Origin: an uncultured Pseudoflavonifractor sp.
Lineage (GTDB): Bacteria; Bacillota; Clostridia; Oscillospirales; Oscillospiraceae
Assembly (NCBI RefSeq): GCF_944387275.1
Contig: NZ_CALXEG010000004.1
Span: forward strand, 44,085 to 108,084
Reading direction: 5' to 3'
Length of the DNA: 64,000 nucleotides
The position numbers were made by a program, and so were the translations under genes. Shown piece by piece: positions 51,566 to 61,884 of this stretch. Below the pieces are notes generated by a model. It worked only from the letters and a program-made list of their open reading frames with translations, made no database searches and was not told the DNA's origin. How positions within the stretch are numbered: position 1 is the first letter of the stretch; the number at the start of each line of letters is the position of its first letter.

Positions 51566-51961
51566 TCAGCCGCCGCAGTGGCCGCCGCAGGTGTGGTCGT
51601 GGCTGTGGCAGTCGTGGTGGCCGTGGTCGTGGTGGTGGCAGGTGGGCTCGGCGTTGCGGGCCAGATTGCCCGCCAGCAGGGCCTCCACCGCCCCGTCGGC
51701 GTCGCCGGACACGCCGCCGTAGACGGTGATGCCCGCCTCGCCCAGGGCCGCGATGGCGCCGCCGCCGATGCCGCCGCAGATCAGGGTGTCCACGCCCAGC
51801 CCGACCAGGAATCCGGCCAGGGCCCCGTGGCCGCTGCCGTTGGTGGGCTCCACGGCGGAAGAGGTCACCGCGCCGTTGTCCACATTGTACACCTTAAACT
51901 GCTCGCTGTGGCCGAAGTGCTGAAAAACCTGTCCATTCTCGTAAGTGACTGCGATTTTCAT
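51566..51961 (-). CDS. NifX/NifB-domain (dinitrogenase FeMo-cofactor-like) protein with His-rich tail
   Basis: 131-aa protein. Residues 1-105 match the Nitro_FeMo-Co domain (MKIAVTYENGQVFQHFGHSEQF ... LICGGIGGGAIAALGEAGI), a ribonuclease-H-like fold that binds metal clusters in NifX/NafY. The last 23 residues hold eight His and four Cys (HHHDHGHHDCH, then a GGHCGG end), a typical metal-binding tail. No nif genes are near, so nitrogen fixation is not implied. ATGA overlap with the DUF134 gene. Confidence 0.9.
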   Translation of the reverse strand: MKIAVTYENGQVFQHFGHSEQFKVYNVDNGAVTSSAVEPTNGSGHGALAGFLVGLGVDTLICGGIGGGAIAALGEAGITVYGGVSGDADGAVEALLAGNLARNAEPTCHHHDHGHHDCHSHDHTCGGHCGG

Positions 51962-52320
51962 CTGTTTTCTCCTCCAAAACACTGTTTTTTCCGGCAGCCG
52001 CCCCGGCGGTGGCAGCAGCCCGGCCCGTCGCACAGGCGGTAATTCCCCCCAGCGATGACCAGCCGCTTCCCGTTGACCAGAGCGTCGGCCAGCTTGCGGC
52101 GGGCGCTGTCACAGATGCCGGTGACCGTGGTGCGGGCGATCTCCATCTGCTCCGCGCAGGCCTCCTGGGTCAGGCCCTCCAGGTCCAGCAGGCGGATGAC
52201 CTCAAACTCGTCCACTGTCAGCACCACCGGCTCCTCCGGCCCGGGCTGCTCTCCCACCGGGGCAAAGCCCGCCCAGCCGGGCAGCTGGCACACCCGCCTG
52301 CACTTCTGTGGTCTGGGCAT
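51958..52320 (-). CDS. DUF134 (UPF0251) DNA-binding protein
   Basis: 120-aa small regulator. Starts MPRPQKCRRVCQLPG, as family members do. A helix-turn-helix follows (TVDEFEVIRLLDLEGLTQEACAEQMEIARTTVTGI), and the C-terminus is Cys-rich (CDGPGCCHRRGGCRKKQC), perhaps a metal site. Paired with the NifX-like gene as in many anaerobes. The promoter in front carries two copies of TGACATAWGTCA, likely its own operator. Confidence 0.92.
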   Translation of the reverse strand: MPRPQKCRRVCQLPGWAGFAPVGEQPGPEEPVVLTVDEFEVIRLLDLEGLTQEACAEQMEIARTTVTGICDSARRKLADALVNGKRLVIAGGNYRLCDGPGCCHRRGGCRKKQCFGGENR

Positions 52321-52338
52321 CTGTTCTCCCTCCGTTTC

Positions 52339-52381
52339 TGACTTATGTCAGATATTATACTCTGTTTCTGACATATGTCAA
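52339..52381 (-). promoter_or_regulatory. Promoter with two palindromic operators for the DUF134 operon
   Basis: TGACATATGTCA (52369-52380, a perfect palindrome overlapping the -35) and TGACATAAGTCA (52339-52350, after the -10) are 30 bp apart, each followed by GAAAC on the minus strand. The promoter is TTGACA (52376-52381), 16-bp spacer, TATAAT (52354-52359). Confidence 0.8.
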
Positions 52382-52401
52382 GTATTTAAGAGGAGCGGGT
52401 C

Positions 52402-53019
52402 TCAGCGCTCCCACACCACCAGCAGGGTGCCCTCCTCCGCCGATACCCGGGAAGGGACGCCTGTAAATTCGTTGCTCACCCCCAGGGAGAAGCCGTTGTC
52501 CAGCTCCGCCCCGGACAGGGTGTACTTCAGCCCCTGGATGGTCACGCCCCGGACCATGTCCGAGTGGGCAAACACGGAGATCATGCCCCGGTGCTCCGGG
52601 CCGAACTCCACTGCCCCGCCGGTGACGGCCGTGGCGGTCCAGTCGGGCCCGTACAGCCACCCCTGCTCCCCACGGCGGGAGAGCCAGGCCAGCAGCTGCA
52701 AATTGGCCAGGGTGTGGTCAAATCGTCCCCCGGTGCCGCCGAAGATGTGGAACCGGCGGTAGCCCCGCGCCTGGCCCAGCCGGACGGCGGCCATGGTGTC
52801 GGTGTCGTCCTTCACCCTGGGCAGGCGCACCAGATGGGCCGCGCCGGCGGGCTCGTCCATGGAGTCAAAGTCCCCCACCACCAGGTCGGGCTCCAGCCCA
52901 TTCTCCCGCAGCCAGGCGTAGCCGCCGTCCGCCGCGATGAGCAGATCCCCTTGCTCCGGCGCGGGCAGAAAATCGATCCGTTCTCCCGCGCCCACGATAT
53001 AGCAATTTCCACAACACAT
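52402..53019 (-). CDS. thiN: Thiamine pyrophosphokinase
   Basis: 205-aa enzyme converting thiamine and ATP to thiamine pyrophosphate. Motifs: AADGGYAWL, LVVGDFDSMDE, RVKDDTDTMAAV and GGTGGRFDHTLANL. An inverted repeat (CGGACTGT arms, 53078-53108) lies upstream; I could not see a TPP riboswitch. Monocistronic. Confidence 0.93.
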   Translation of the reverse strand: MCCGNCYIVGAGERIDFLPAPEQGDLLIAADGGYAWLRENGLEPDLVVGDFDSMDEPAGAAHLVRLPRVKDDTDTMAAVRLGQARGYRRFHIFGGTGGRFDHTLANLQLLAWLSRRGEQGWLYGPDWTATAVTGGAVEFGPEHRGMISVFAHSDMVRGVTIQGLKYTLSGAELDNGFSLGVSNEFTGVPSRVSAEEGTLLVVWER

Positions 53020-53148
53020 GGTTTTTTCCTCACTTTGTGCCGGTATATCTGGGTTTTATCCCGTTTTTTGTGCTTCCGGACTGTACTCTCTATCCTAGCA
53101 CAGTCCGGCCTCCGGCGCAAGCGGCCCTATTTTTTGGTAAAAAAACAC

Positions 53149-53177
53149 TTGACAGATGCCCTTGCCCCCGCTACAAT
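53149..53177 (+). promoter_or_regulatory. Promoter of the fatty acid operon
   Basis: TTGACA (53149-53154), 17-bp spacer, TACAAT (53172-53177). Confidence 0.85.
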
Positions 53178-53186
53178 AACGCTTAA

Positions 53187-53220
53187 ATTATTTTACTTAA
53201 AAATTTTTAATTAAAATAAT
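53187..53220 (+). promoter_or_regulatory. 34-bp AT palindrome at the fatty acid operon start
   Basis: From ATTATTTTAC to TTAAAATAAT the sequence equals its own complement except for one base pair. It lies directly downstream of the -10 box and upstream of acpP, a suitable place for a repressor such as the FabT-like MarR at 62445. Confidence 0.65.
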
Positions 53221-53248
53221 TGAATAAAATAATGAGGAGTACGTTATC

Positions 53249-53479
53249 ATGACTTTCGAAGAAATGCGCGATATCATTGTGGAGACCCTGAGCTGTGATG
53301 CCGAGGACGTGACCATGGAGGCCTCCCTGTCCGAGGACCTGGGCGCCGACTCTCTGGCCGCCGTGGAGCTGTCCATGGCTCTGGAGGAGGCCTCCGGCGT
53401 GACCATCGAGGACGAGGACCTGCCCAACATGAAGACCGTGGGCGATCTGATGGCCTACATCGAGTCCCACAAGGCCTGA
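53249..53479 (+). CDS. acpP: Acyl carrier protein
   Basis: 76-aa acidic carrier of fatty-acyl chains. Phosphopantetheine site Ser35 in LGADSLAAVEL. First gene of the operon, with a GAGGAG site. It hands substrates to all Fab enzymes encoded downstream. Confidence 0.96.
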   Translation: MTFEEMRDIIVETLSCDAEDVTMEASLSEDLGADSLAAVELSMALEEASGVTIEDEDLPNMKTVGDLMAYIESHKA

Positions 53480-53489
53480 GGCACGGCCC

Positions 53490-53915
53490 ATGAGCAATCA
53501 GGACGTGTTTGAGCTGATGGCCCGCTTTGAGGGCAGCGCGGCCGTCAGCATGAAGTTCACCTGCAAAGACTTCTCCCTGGAGCTGAGCAAGGCAGCCGGG
53601 CCCGCCCCCGCCGCCGCTCCTGTGGCGGCGGCTCCCGCGGCCTCCGCCGTGCCCGCCGCTCCCGCCGAGGAGGAGGGCAGCGTCATCACCGCCCCCCTGG
53701 TGGGCACCTACTACGCCTCCCCCTCCCCCGGCGCCGCCCCCTTTGTGTCCGTGGGCGACCAGGTGAAGAAGGGGCAGACGGTCTGCCTGATGGAGGCCAT
53801 GAAGATGATGAACGAGGTCACCGCCCCCTGCGACTGCGTCATCGAGGCGCTGCTCCAGGAGGACGGCGCCCTGGTCTCCTTCGGTGCCCCTCTGCTGCGC
53901 TATAAGGCGGTCTGA
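53490..53915 (+). CDS. accB: Biotin carboxyl carrier protein of acetyl-CoA carboxylase
   Basis: 141-aa BCCP. Ala/Pro-rich linker in the middle (residues 35-60), then the biotinyl domain with Lys105 in MEAMKMMNEV. The N-terminal part is short compared with E. coli. Lies 10 bp after acpP; carries CO2 between AccC and AccDA. Confidence 0.95.
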   Translation: MSNQDVFELMARFEGSAAVSMKFTCKDFSLELSKAAGPAPAAAPVAAAPAASAVPAAPAEEEGSVITAPLVGTYYASPSPGAAPFVSVGDQVKKGQTVCLMEAMKMMNEVTAPCDCVIEALLQEDGALVSFGAPLLRYKAV

Positions 53916-53918
53916 GCC

Positions 53919-55297
<1,379 letters not shown>

Positions 55298-55301
<4 letters not shown>

Positions 55302-56158
55302 GCAACGTATTTACCCGCCGCCGCGAAAAGCTGCTGGCCCTCAAGAGCCTGCGCAGCGGCGGCCCCCGCTCCGCCCCCGCCCCGGCCTGCCCCGCCTGCG
55401 GGGCCGAGGTGCCCAGGGGCGAGCTGCACAAGAACCTCTATGTCTGCCCCCGCTGCGGCCATCACCACGCCGTCAGCGCCTACTACCGGCTCAGCCTCAT
55501 CCTGGACCCGGGCACCTTCCGGGAACTGGATGAGCGTCTGGCCTCCGCCGACCCTCTGGCCTTCCCCGGCTACGCCGGGAAGCTGGCCGACGCGAGCCGG
55601 CGCACCGGCCTGAGTGAGGCCGTGGTCACCGCCACGGGCCGCATCGACGGCCGCAGGACGGCTGTCGGCGTGCTGGACAGCCGCTTTTTCATGGGCAGCA
55701 TGAGCGCCGCCGTGGGCGAGAAGGTCACCCGCCTGGTGGAGTACGCCGAGAAGAACCGCCTGCCCCTCATCCTGTTCTCCGCCAGCGGCGGGGCCCGGAT
55801 GCAGGAGGGCATCCTCTCCCTGATGCAGATGGCCAAGACCGCCGCCGCCCTGGAGCACTTCTCCGCTGCCGGCGGGCTGTACATCTCCGTGCTCACCCAC
55901 CCCACCACCGGCGGCGTCACCGCCAGCTTCGCCAGCCTGGGCGACTACATGCTGGCCGAGCCCGGGGCCCTGGTGGGCTTCGCCGGTCCCCGTGTGGTGG
56001 AGCAGACCATCGGCCAGCCGGTGCCCGAGGGCTTCCAGAGCGCGGAGTACCAGCTCAGCCACGGCTTCCTGGACGCGGTGGTGCCCCGGAAGGAACTGCG
56101 CGCCACGCTGAGCCGCCTGCTGCGGCTCCATGACCCGAAGGGAGGCCGCGACCGATGA
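55298..56158 (+). CDS. accD: Acetyl-CoA carboxylase carboxyltransferase beta subunit
   Basis: 286 aa. N-terminal zinc finger with CPACGAEVPR and VCPRCGHHH, then the crotonase-like carboxyltransferase fold (SASGGARMQEGILSLMQMAK and PTTGGVTASFASLGD). Forms the carboxyl transfer unit with AccA, whose gene overlaps by 4 bp. Confidence 0.97.
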
Positions 56159-56976
56159 ACCAGACCCTTACCCCCGCCCAGCGGGTGGCCCTGGCCCGCA
56201 ACCCCCAGCGGCCGGGCACGGCGGACTTTATCTCCGCCCTTTTCACCGACTTCTTTGAGCTGCGGGGCGACCGCCACTTCGGCGAGGACCCCAGCATTCT
56301 GGGCGGCGTGGCCCTGTACCACGGCCAGCCCGTCACCGTCATCGGCCACCGGAAGGGCCGCACCCTGGAGGAGAACCTGAAGTTCAACTTCGGCATGCCC
56401 AGCCCCGAGGGGTACCGGAAGGCCCAGCGGCTGATGGAGCAGGCGGACAAGTTCCGCCGCCCCGTCATCACCTTTATCGACACCCCCGGCGCCTACCCCG
56501 GCCTGGAGGCCGAGGCCAGAGGCCAGGGGGAGGCCATCGCCAAGTGCCTGTCCATCCTCTCCGCCCTGACGGTGCCCGTCATCTCGGTGGTCACCGGCGA
56601 GGGCGGCAGCGGCGGTGCCCTGGCTCTGGGCGTGGGCAACAGCGTGCTCATGCTGGAGAACGCGGTGTACTCCGTCCTCTCCCCCGAGGGCTTTGCCGCC
56701 ATCCTGTGGAAGGACGCCTCCCGCAGCAGCGAGGCCTGCGACGTGATGAAGCTCACCGCCGCCGACCTGAAGGAGCTGGGCGTCATCGACGAGATCATCC
56801 ACGAGCCCGAGGGCGGGGCCCACACCGACCCCGACGCGGTGTTCACCGCTGTGGACGCCGCCATCAGCCGGAATCTGGCCCCGCTGCTCAAGCTGAGCGG
56901 CTCCGCCCTGGCCAAGCAGCGCTACAGGAAATTCCGTGCCATGGGCAACCAGGCCATAAGGAGGGATCGGGGATGA
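56155..56976 (+). CDS. accA: Acetyl-CoA carboxylase carboxyltransferase alpha subunit
   Basis: 273 aa. Typical stretches: FFELRGDRHFGEDPSILGG, GHRKGRTLEENLKFNFGMP, FIDTPGAYPGLEAEARGQGE and VTGEGGSGGALALGVGN. Partner of AccD in making malonyl-CoA. The N-terminal helix region is shorter than in E. coli. Its stop overlaps the fabH ATG by 4 bp. Confidence 0.97.
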   Translation: MNQTLTPAQRVALARNPQRPGTADFISALFTDFFELRGDRHFGEDPSILGGVALYHGQPVTVIGHRKGRTLEENLKFNFGMPSPEGYRKAQRLMEQADKFRRPVITFIDTPGAYPGLEAEARGQGEAIAKCLSILSALTVPVISVVTGEGGSGGALALGVGNSVLMLENAVYSVLSPEGFAAILWKDASRSSEACDVMKLTAADLKELGVIDEIIHEPEGGAHTDPDAVFTAVDAAISRNLAPLLKLSGSALAKQRYRKFRAMGNQAIRRDRG

Positions 56977-57929
56977 ACGGCATCAAACTCTGCGGCACCG
57001 GAGCCGCCGCGCCGGCCAAGGTGGTCACCAACGACGACATGGCCGCCATGGTGGAGACCAGCGACGAGTGGATCTCCACCCGCACCGGCATCAAGGAGCG
57101 GCGCTACTGCACCGACGAGACCCTGCTCTCCCTGTGCACCGACGCCGCCCGCCAGGCCATGGACCGGGCGGGCATCTCCCCCGCCGACCTGGGGGTGTGC
57201 CTGGTGGCCACCATCTCCCCCGACTTCATCACCCCCGCCCTCTCCTGCCTGCTCCAGCGTGAGCTGGGCCTGCCCGAGGACTGCCTGTGCATGGACCTGA
57301 ACGCGGCCTGCTCCGGCTTCCTCTACGGGCTGCACACCGCCCAGTGCCTGCTGGACGCCTGCCCCAGGAAGTACGGCCTGGTGGTGGGCGGCGAGGTCTT
57401 TTCCCGCCTGATGGACTTCACCGACCGCACCACCTGCATCCTCTTCGGCGACGGCGCGGGGGCCGCCGTGGTCCGGTCCGGGCCCGACTGCCCTGTGCTT
57501 CACACCGTGGTGGGGGCCCGGGGAGACGAGAAGGTCCTCTATGTGCCCGGCTCGGGCACCGGAGCGCCCCAGTACATCCACATGGAGGGCACCGCCGTGT
57601 TCAAGTTCGCGGTGGAGACCGTGCCCAAGTGCATCACCCAGGTGCTGGAGCAGGCCCACATGACCGCCGAGGACATCGATCTGTTCGTCCTCCACCAGGC
57701 CAATGAGCGCATCATCGACCGTGTGGTGAAGAACCTGCACCTCCCCCCGGAGAAGTGCCCCAAGAACATCGCCAAGTACGGCAACACCTCCGCCGCCAGC
57801 ATCCCGCTGCTCCTCCACGAGCTGTGCGCCTCGGGCGCCCTCAGGCCCGGCATGCGGGCTCTGCTCTCCGGATTCGGCGGCGGCCTGACCTGGGGCGGCG
57901 CCATCCTGGAGCTGGACGGGGCACGCTGA
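56973..57929 (+). CDS. fabH: 3-oxoacyl-ACP synthase III (FabH)
   Basis: 318-aa thiolase-fold enzyme that condenses acetyl- or branched acyl-CoA with malonyl-ACP. Catalytic triad Cys113 (LNAACSGF), His241 (VLHQANERI) and Asn271 (YGNTSAAS). Chosen start has GGAGGGATC. It initiates each fatty acid chain, so it sets the straight/branched balance. Confidence 0.97.
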   Translation: MNGIKLCGTGAAAPAKVVTNDDMAAMVETSDEWISTRTGIKERRYCTDETLLSLCTDAARQAMDRAGISPADLGVCLVATISPDFITPALSCLLQRELGLPEDCLCMDLNAACSGFLYGLHTAQCLLDACPRKYGLVVGGEVFSRLMDFTDRTTCILFGDGAGAAVVRSGPDCPVLHTVVGARGDEKVLYVPGSGTGAPQYIHMEGTAVFKFAVETVPKCITQVLEQAHMTAEDIDLFVLHQANERIIDRVVKNLHLPPEKCPKNIAKYGNTSAASIPLLLHELCASGALRPGMRALLSGFGGGLTWGGAILELDGAR

Positions 57930-57991
57930 TCCGGGCCGAAACACATCTTATATCTATCTGTGCCGCGCATCGCGGCGGAATGGGGATTTTT

Positions 57992-58924
57992 ATGAAACTC
58001 AACGAACTGTTGGGAACGGAGTTTCCCTTTATTCAGGGCGGCATGGCCAACATCGCCACCGGCGAGTTTGCCGCCGCCGTATCCAACGCCGGCGCCCTGG
58101 GCCTCATCGGCTCCGGCGGCATGAACGCCGACAGCCTGCGGGAGAACATCCGCCGCTGCAAGGCCCTCACCGACAAGCCCTTCGGCGTCAACCTGATGCT
58201 GATGAACCCCTCCGTGGACGAGATGGCCAAGGTGGTCATTGAGGAGGGCGTGAAGGTGGTCACCACCGGCGCCGGCAACCCCGGCAAGTACATCCCCGCC
58301 TGGAAAGAGGCGGGCATCATCGTCATCCCCGTGGTGGCTGCCGCCGTGCTGGCCAAGCGCCTCACCCGGTACGGCATCGACGCCGTCATCGCCGAGGGCA
58401 CCGAGAGCGGCGGCCACGTGGGCGAGATGACCACCATGGCCCTGGTGCCCCAGGTGGTGGACGCGGTGGACGTGCCCGTCATCGCCGCCGGCGGCATCGC
58501 CAGCGGCCGCCAGCTGGCCGCCGCCTATGCCCTGGGCGCCTGCGGCGTCCAGATCGGCACCTGCCTGCTGGTCAGCGAGGAGTGCCCCATCCACCCCAAC
58601 TACAAGCAGGCCCTGCTCAAGGCCACCGACACCGACACCATCGTCACCGGCCGCACCACCGGCGCCCCCGTCCGGGTGCTCAAGAACAAGATGGCCCGGG
58701 AGTATGTCCGCATGGAGAAGGAGAACATCCCCCTGGCCGAGCGCGAGAAGCTGACCCTGGGCTCCCTGCGCCGGGCCGTCTTTGACGGCGACACCGAGAT
58801 GGGCAGCCTGATGGCGGGCCAGGTGGCCGGCCAGCTCCACGAGATCCGCCCCGTGCGGGCCATCCTGGAGGAGCTGTACGCCGACTACCAGAAGTGCGTG
58901 AAAGGTCTGGTGAACGACCTGTGA
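57992..58924 (+). CDS. fabK: Enoyl-ACP reductase II FabK (FMN-dependent)
   Basis: 310-aa NAD(P)H:flavin oxidoreductase of the nitronate monooxygenase family. It replaces FabI for the last step of chain elongation and is not inhibited by triclosan. Seen: FPFIQGGMANIATGEFAAAV, GVNLMLMNP, EGTESGGHVGEMTTM and AAGGIASGRQLAAAYALGA. Start may instead be the ATG four codons upstream (57980). 62 bp after fabH. Confidence 0.93.
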   Translation: MKLNELLGTEFPFIQGGMANIATGEFAAAVSNAGALGLIGSGGMNADSLRENIRRCKALTDKPFGVNLMLMNPSVDEMAKVVIEEGVKVVTTGAGNPGKYIPAWKEAGIIVIPVVAAAVLAKRLTRYGIDAVIAEGTESGGHVGEMTTMALVPQVVDAVDVPVIAAGGIASGRQLAAAYALGACGVQIGTCLLVSEECPIHPNYKQALLKATDTDTIVTGRTTGAPVRVLKNKMAREYVRMEKENIPLAEREKLTLGSLRRAVFDGDTEMGSLMAGQVAGQLHEIRPVRAILEELYADYQKCVKGLVNDL

Positions 58925-59859
58925 GCCTGGCCTTTCTGTATGCCGGACAGGGCAGCCAGCACCCCGGCATGGGCGCTGACCTGTACGAAGCTTACCCCGC
59001 CTTCCGCGCCGTGCTGGACAGTGCGGCGGAGCAGGTGGACTTTGACCTGAAGGAGGTCTCCTTCACCGACGCCGCCGGTGTCCTCAACCAGACCGCCTAC
59101 ACCCAGCCCGCCATGGTGGCCTTTGCCGCCGGCGTCACCGCCCTGCTCTATGAGCGGGGCATCAGGCCCGACTATGCCGCCGGGCTCAGCCTGGGCGAGT
59201 ACTCCGCCCTCCACGCCGCCGGCGTGTTCTCCGCCCCTGAGGCGGTGTCCCTGGTGGCCTTCCGGGGCAAGGCGATGACCCAGGCCGCCCAGGGCATGGA
59301 CTGCGCCATGATGGCCGTGCTGGGCCTGGACGTGGCCGCCCTCCAGTCCGCCTGCGATCAGGCCGCCAGCCTGGGCGTGGTGGAGATTGCCAACTACAAC
59401 TGCCCCGGCCAGCTGGTCATCGGCGGCGAGAAGGCCGCCGTGGAGAAGGCCGCCGCCCTGGCCAAGGAGCTGGGCGCCAAGCGGGCCCTGCCCCTGAAGG
59501 TCAGCGGCCCCTTCCACACCTCCCTCCTCAAGCCCGCCGGGGACGCCCTGGCGGAGCGGTTCCGCTCCGTGGAGTTCGGCCCCATGGCCTTTCCCGTGCT
59601 CTTCAACTGCCTGGGCCATGAGATGGGTGAGGGCGACACCATCCCCGCCCTGCTGGAGCGGCAGGTCCAGTCCTCCGTCCGCATGGAGGACACCATCCGC
59701 CGCATGGAGGCCCTTGGGGTGGACACCATCGTGGAGATCGGCCCGGGCAAGGTGCTCTCCGGCTTCGTCCGCAAGACCTGCCCCGCCATCCGCACCTTCG
59801 CCGTGGAGACCTGCGCCGACCTGGACGCCCTCACCGCGGCCCTGAAAGGAGAATCCTGA
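58921..59859 (+). CDS. fabD: Malonyl-CoA:ACP transacylase FabD
   Basis: 312-aa enzyme loading malonyl on ACP. Nucleophile Ser90 lies in AGLSLGEYSAL; in E. coli this motif is GHSLG, so His before Ser is replaced by Leu. Arg and His of the active site seem present (AFRGKAMTQAAQ; SGPFHTSLL). GTG start overlapping the fabK stop (GTGA). Confidence 0.95.
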   Translation: MSLAFLYAGQGSQHPGMGADLYEAYPAFRAVLDSAAEQVDFDLKEVSFTDAAGVLNQTAYTQPAMVAFAAGVTALLYERGIRPDYAAGLSLGEYSALHAAGVFSAPEAVSLVAFRGKAMTQAAQGMDCAMMAVLGLDVAALQSACDQAASLGVVEIANYNCPGQLVIGGEKAAVEKAAALAKELGAKRALPLKVSGPFHTSLLKPAGDALAERFRSVEFGPMAFPVLFNCLGHEMGEGDTIPALLERQVQSSVRMEDTIRRMEALGVDTIVEIGPGKVLSGFVRKTCPAIRTFAVETCADLDALTAALKGES

Positions 59860-60602
59860 TGAGCCTCACCGGAAAAACCGCCATCGTCACCGGCGGCAGC
59901 CGGGGCATCGGCAAGGCCGTGTGCCTGGAGCTGGCCCGCCGGGGCTGCAATATCGTCCTGTCCTTTGCCGGCAACACCGTCGCCGCCGACCAGACCGTGG
60001 CCGAGTGCCAGGCCCTTGGCGTCCAGGCCCTGGCCGTCCAGGGCAACGTGGCCGACGCCGACGCCGTCAAGGCCCTGTTCGACGCCGCCCTGAAGCAGTT
60101 CGGCGCCATCGACATCCTGGTCAACAACGCCGGCATCACCCGGGACAACCTGCTCATGCTCCTCAAGGAGGAGGACTTCGACGCCGTGGTGGACACCAAC
60201 CTGAAGGGCACCTTCCTCTGCATGAAGGCCGCCGTCCGGCCCATGATGAAGCAGCGCCACGGCCGCATCATCTCCCTGAGCTCCGTGGTGGGCCTCCGCG
60301 GCAATGCCGGTCAGGTCAACTACGCCGCCAGCAAGGCGGGCGTCATCGGCATGACCAAGTCCCTGGCCAAGGAGCTGGCCGGGCGGAACATCACCGTCAA
60401 CGCGGTGGCCCCCGGCTTTATCGACACCGATATGACCGCCGTGCTCCCCGACAAGGCCAAGGAGGCCATTCTGGCCTCCATCCCCATGGCCCGGCTGGGC
60501 GCGGCGGAGGACGTGGCCAACGCCGTGGCCTTCCTGGCCTCGGACGAGGCCGGCTACATCACCGGTCAGGTGCTGGCAGTGGACGGCGGCATGTCCATGT
60601 GA
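59859..60602 (+). CDS. fabG: 3-oxoacyl-ACP reductase FabG
   Basis: 247-aa short-chain dehydrogenase reducing 3-ketoacyl-ACP with NADPH. TGGSRGIG (11-18), NNAG (89-92), and catalytic Ser142, Tyr155, Lys159 (NYAASK). The ATG shares one base with the fabD stop (TGATG). Confidence 0.96.
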   Translation: MSLTGKTAIVTGGSRGIGKAVCLELARRGCNIVLSFAGNTVAADQTVAECQALGVQALAVQGNVADADAVKALFDAALKQFGAIDILVNNAGITRDNLLMLLKEEDFDAVVDTNLKGTFLCMKAAVRPMMKQRHGRIISLSSVVGLRGNAGQVNYAASKAGVIGMTKSLAKELAGRNITVNAVAPGFIDTDMTAVLPDKAKEAILASIPMARLGAAEDVANAVAFLASDEAGYITGQVLAVDGGMSM

Positions 60603-60639
60603 GCCGCCGCCCAGCGCTGTGTTGAAATTGGAGGTTATT

Positions 60640-61884
60640 ATGGAAAAACGCCGAGTGGTCATCACCGGCCTGGGGGCCGTCACCCCCATCGGGCACACCG
60701 CGCCCGAGAGCTGGGCTGCCGTCCGCGCGGGCAAGTGCGGCGTGGCCCCTATCACCCGCTACAACACCGAAAACCAGAAGGTCAAGCTGGCCGCCGAGGT
60801 CAAGGACTGGGACCCCGAGTCCGTCCTGGACAAGAAGGAGGCCAAGCGGATGGCCCGCTACACCCAGCTGGCCATGGCCGCCGCCAAGGAGGCCGTGGCT
60901 GACAGCGGCCTGGACCTGGCCTCCGACGACCCCTGCCGCCGGGGCGTGATCGTCTCCAGCGGCATCGGCGGCCTGGACGTCACCGAGGCCGAGCACGCCA
61001 AGGGCACGGAGAAGGGCTTTGACCGCGTGTCCCCCTTCTACATCCCCATGGCCATCTCCAACATGGCCGCCGGCCTCATCGCCATCGCCCACAACTGCAA
61101 GGCCATGTGCACCTGCCCTGTCACCGCCTGCGCCGGCGGCACCAACGCCGTGGGCGACGCCTTCCACTACATCCGGGACGGCTACGCCGACGTGATGCTG
61201 TGCGGCGGCGCCGAGGCCGCCGTCACCCCCCTGGCCATCGGCGGCTTCACCTCCATGAAGGCCCTCTGCACGTCCACCGACCCGGACCGGGCCTCCATCC
61301 CCTTTGACGCGGAGCGGAGCGGCTTTGTCATGGGCGAGGGCGCGGGCATCCTGGTGCTGGAGGAGTACTCCCACGCCGTTGCCCGGGGCGCCAAGATCTA
61401 CGCCGAGCTGGTGGGCTACGGCGCCACCTGCGATGCCTACCACATGACCGCCCCCGCCCCCAGCGGAGAGGGCGGCGCACGGGCCATGGCCATCGCCCTG
61501 GCCGACGGCGGTGTGTCCCCCGACGAGGTGGACTACATCAACGCCCACGGCACCTCCACCCACCTGAACGACAGCGGCGAGACCGCCGCCGTCAAGACGG
61601 TGTTCGGCGCCCACGCCAAGGAGCTGATGATGAGCTCCACCAAGTCCATGACCGGCCACATGCTGGGCGCGGCGGGCGCTGTGGAGGCCATCTTCACCGC
61701 CCTGTCCCTGAAGGAGGGCTTTGCCCCCGCCACCATCCACTACCAGGTCCCCGATCCGGAGTGCGACCTGGACGTGGTGCCCAACGAGGGCCGGGAGGCC
61801 GACCTGCGGTACGCCATGTCCAACTCCCTGGGCTTCGGCGGCCACAACGCCAGCATTCTGCTGAAGAGATGGGAGGAAGCGTAA
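60640..61884 (+). CDS. fabF: 3-oxoacyl-ACP synthase II (FabF)
   Basis: 414-aa elongating condensing enzyme. Catalytic Cys164 ([10 protein letters not shown]) and two His in [12 protein letters not shown] and [13 protein letters not shown]. The ATG at 60640 has GGAGG 6 bp upstream. Overlaps fabZ by one base (TAATG). Confidence 0.97.
   Translation: MEKRRVVITGLGAVTPIGHTAPESWAAVRAGKCGVAPITRYNTENQKVKLAAEVKDWDPESVLDKKEAKRMARYTQLAMAAAKEAVADSGLDLASDDPCRRGVIVSSGIGGLDVTEAEHAKGTEKGFDRVSPFYIPMAISNMAAGLIAIAHNCKAMCTCPVTACAGGTNAVGDAFHYIRDGYADVMLCGGAEAAVTPLAIGGFTSMKALCTSTDPDRASIPFDAERSGFVMGEGAGILVLEEYSHAVARGAKIYAELVGYGATCDAYHMTAPAPSGEGGARAMAIALADGGVSPDEVDYINAHGTSTHLNDSGETAAVKTVFGAHAKELMMSSTKSMTGHMLGAAGAVEAIFTALSLKEGFAPATIHYQVPDPECDLDVVPNEGREADLRYAMSNSLGFGGHNASILLKRWEEA

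Noticed and set aside
51566..52320. Nitrogen fixation locus
   Set aside because: Only a NifX-like domain and DUF134 are present; no nifHDK or nifB is nearby, and this pair is common in non-fixing anaerobes.
53020..53110. TPP riboswitch before thiN
   Set aside because: No CUGAGA or ACCUGA-type thi-box motif; only an 8-bp inverted repeat is present.
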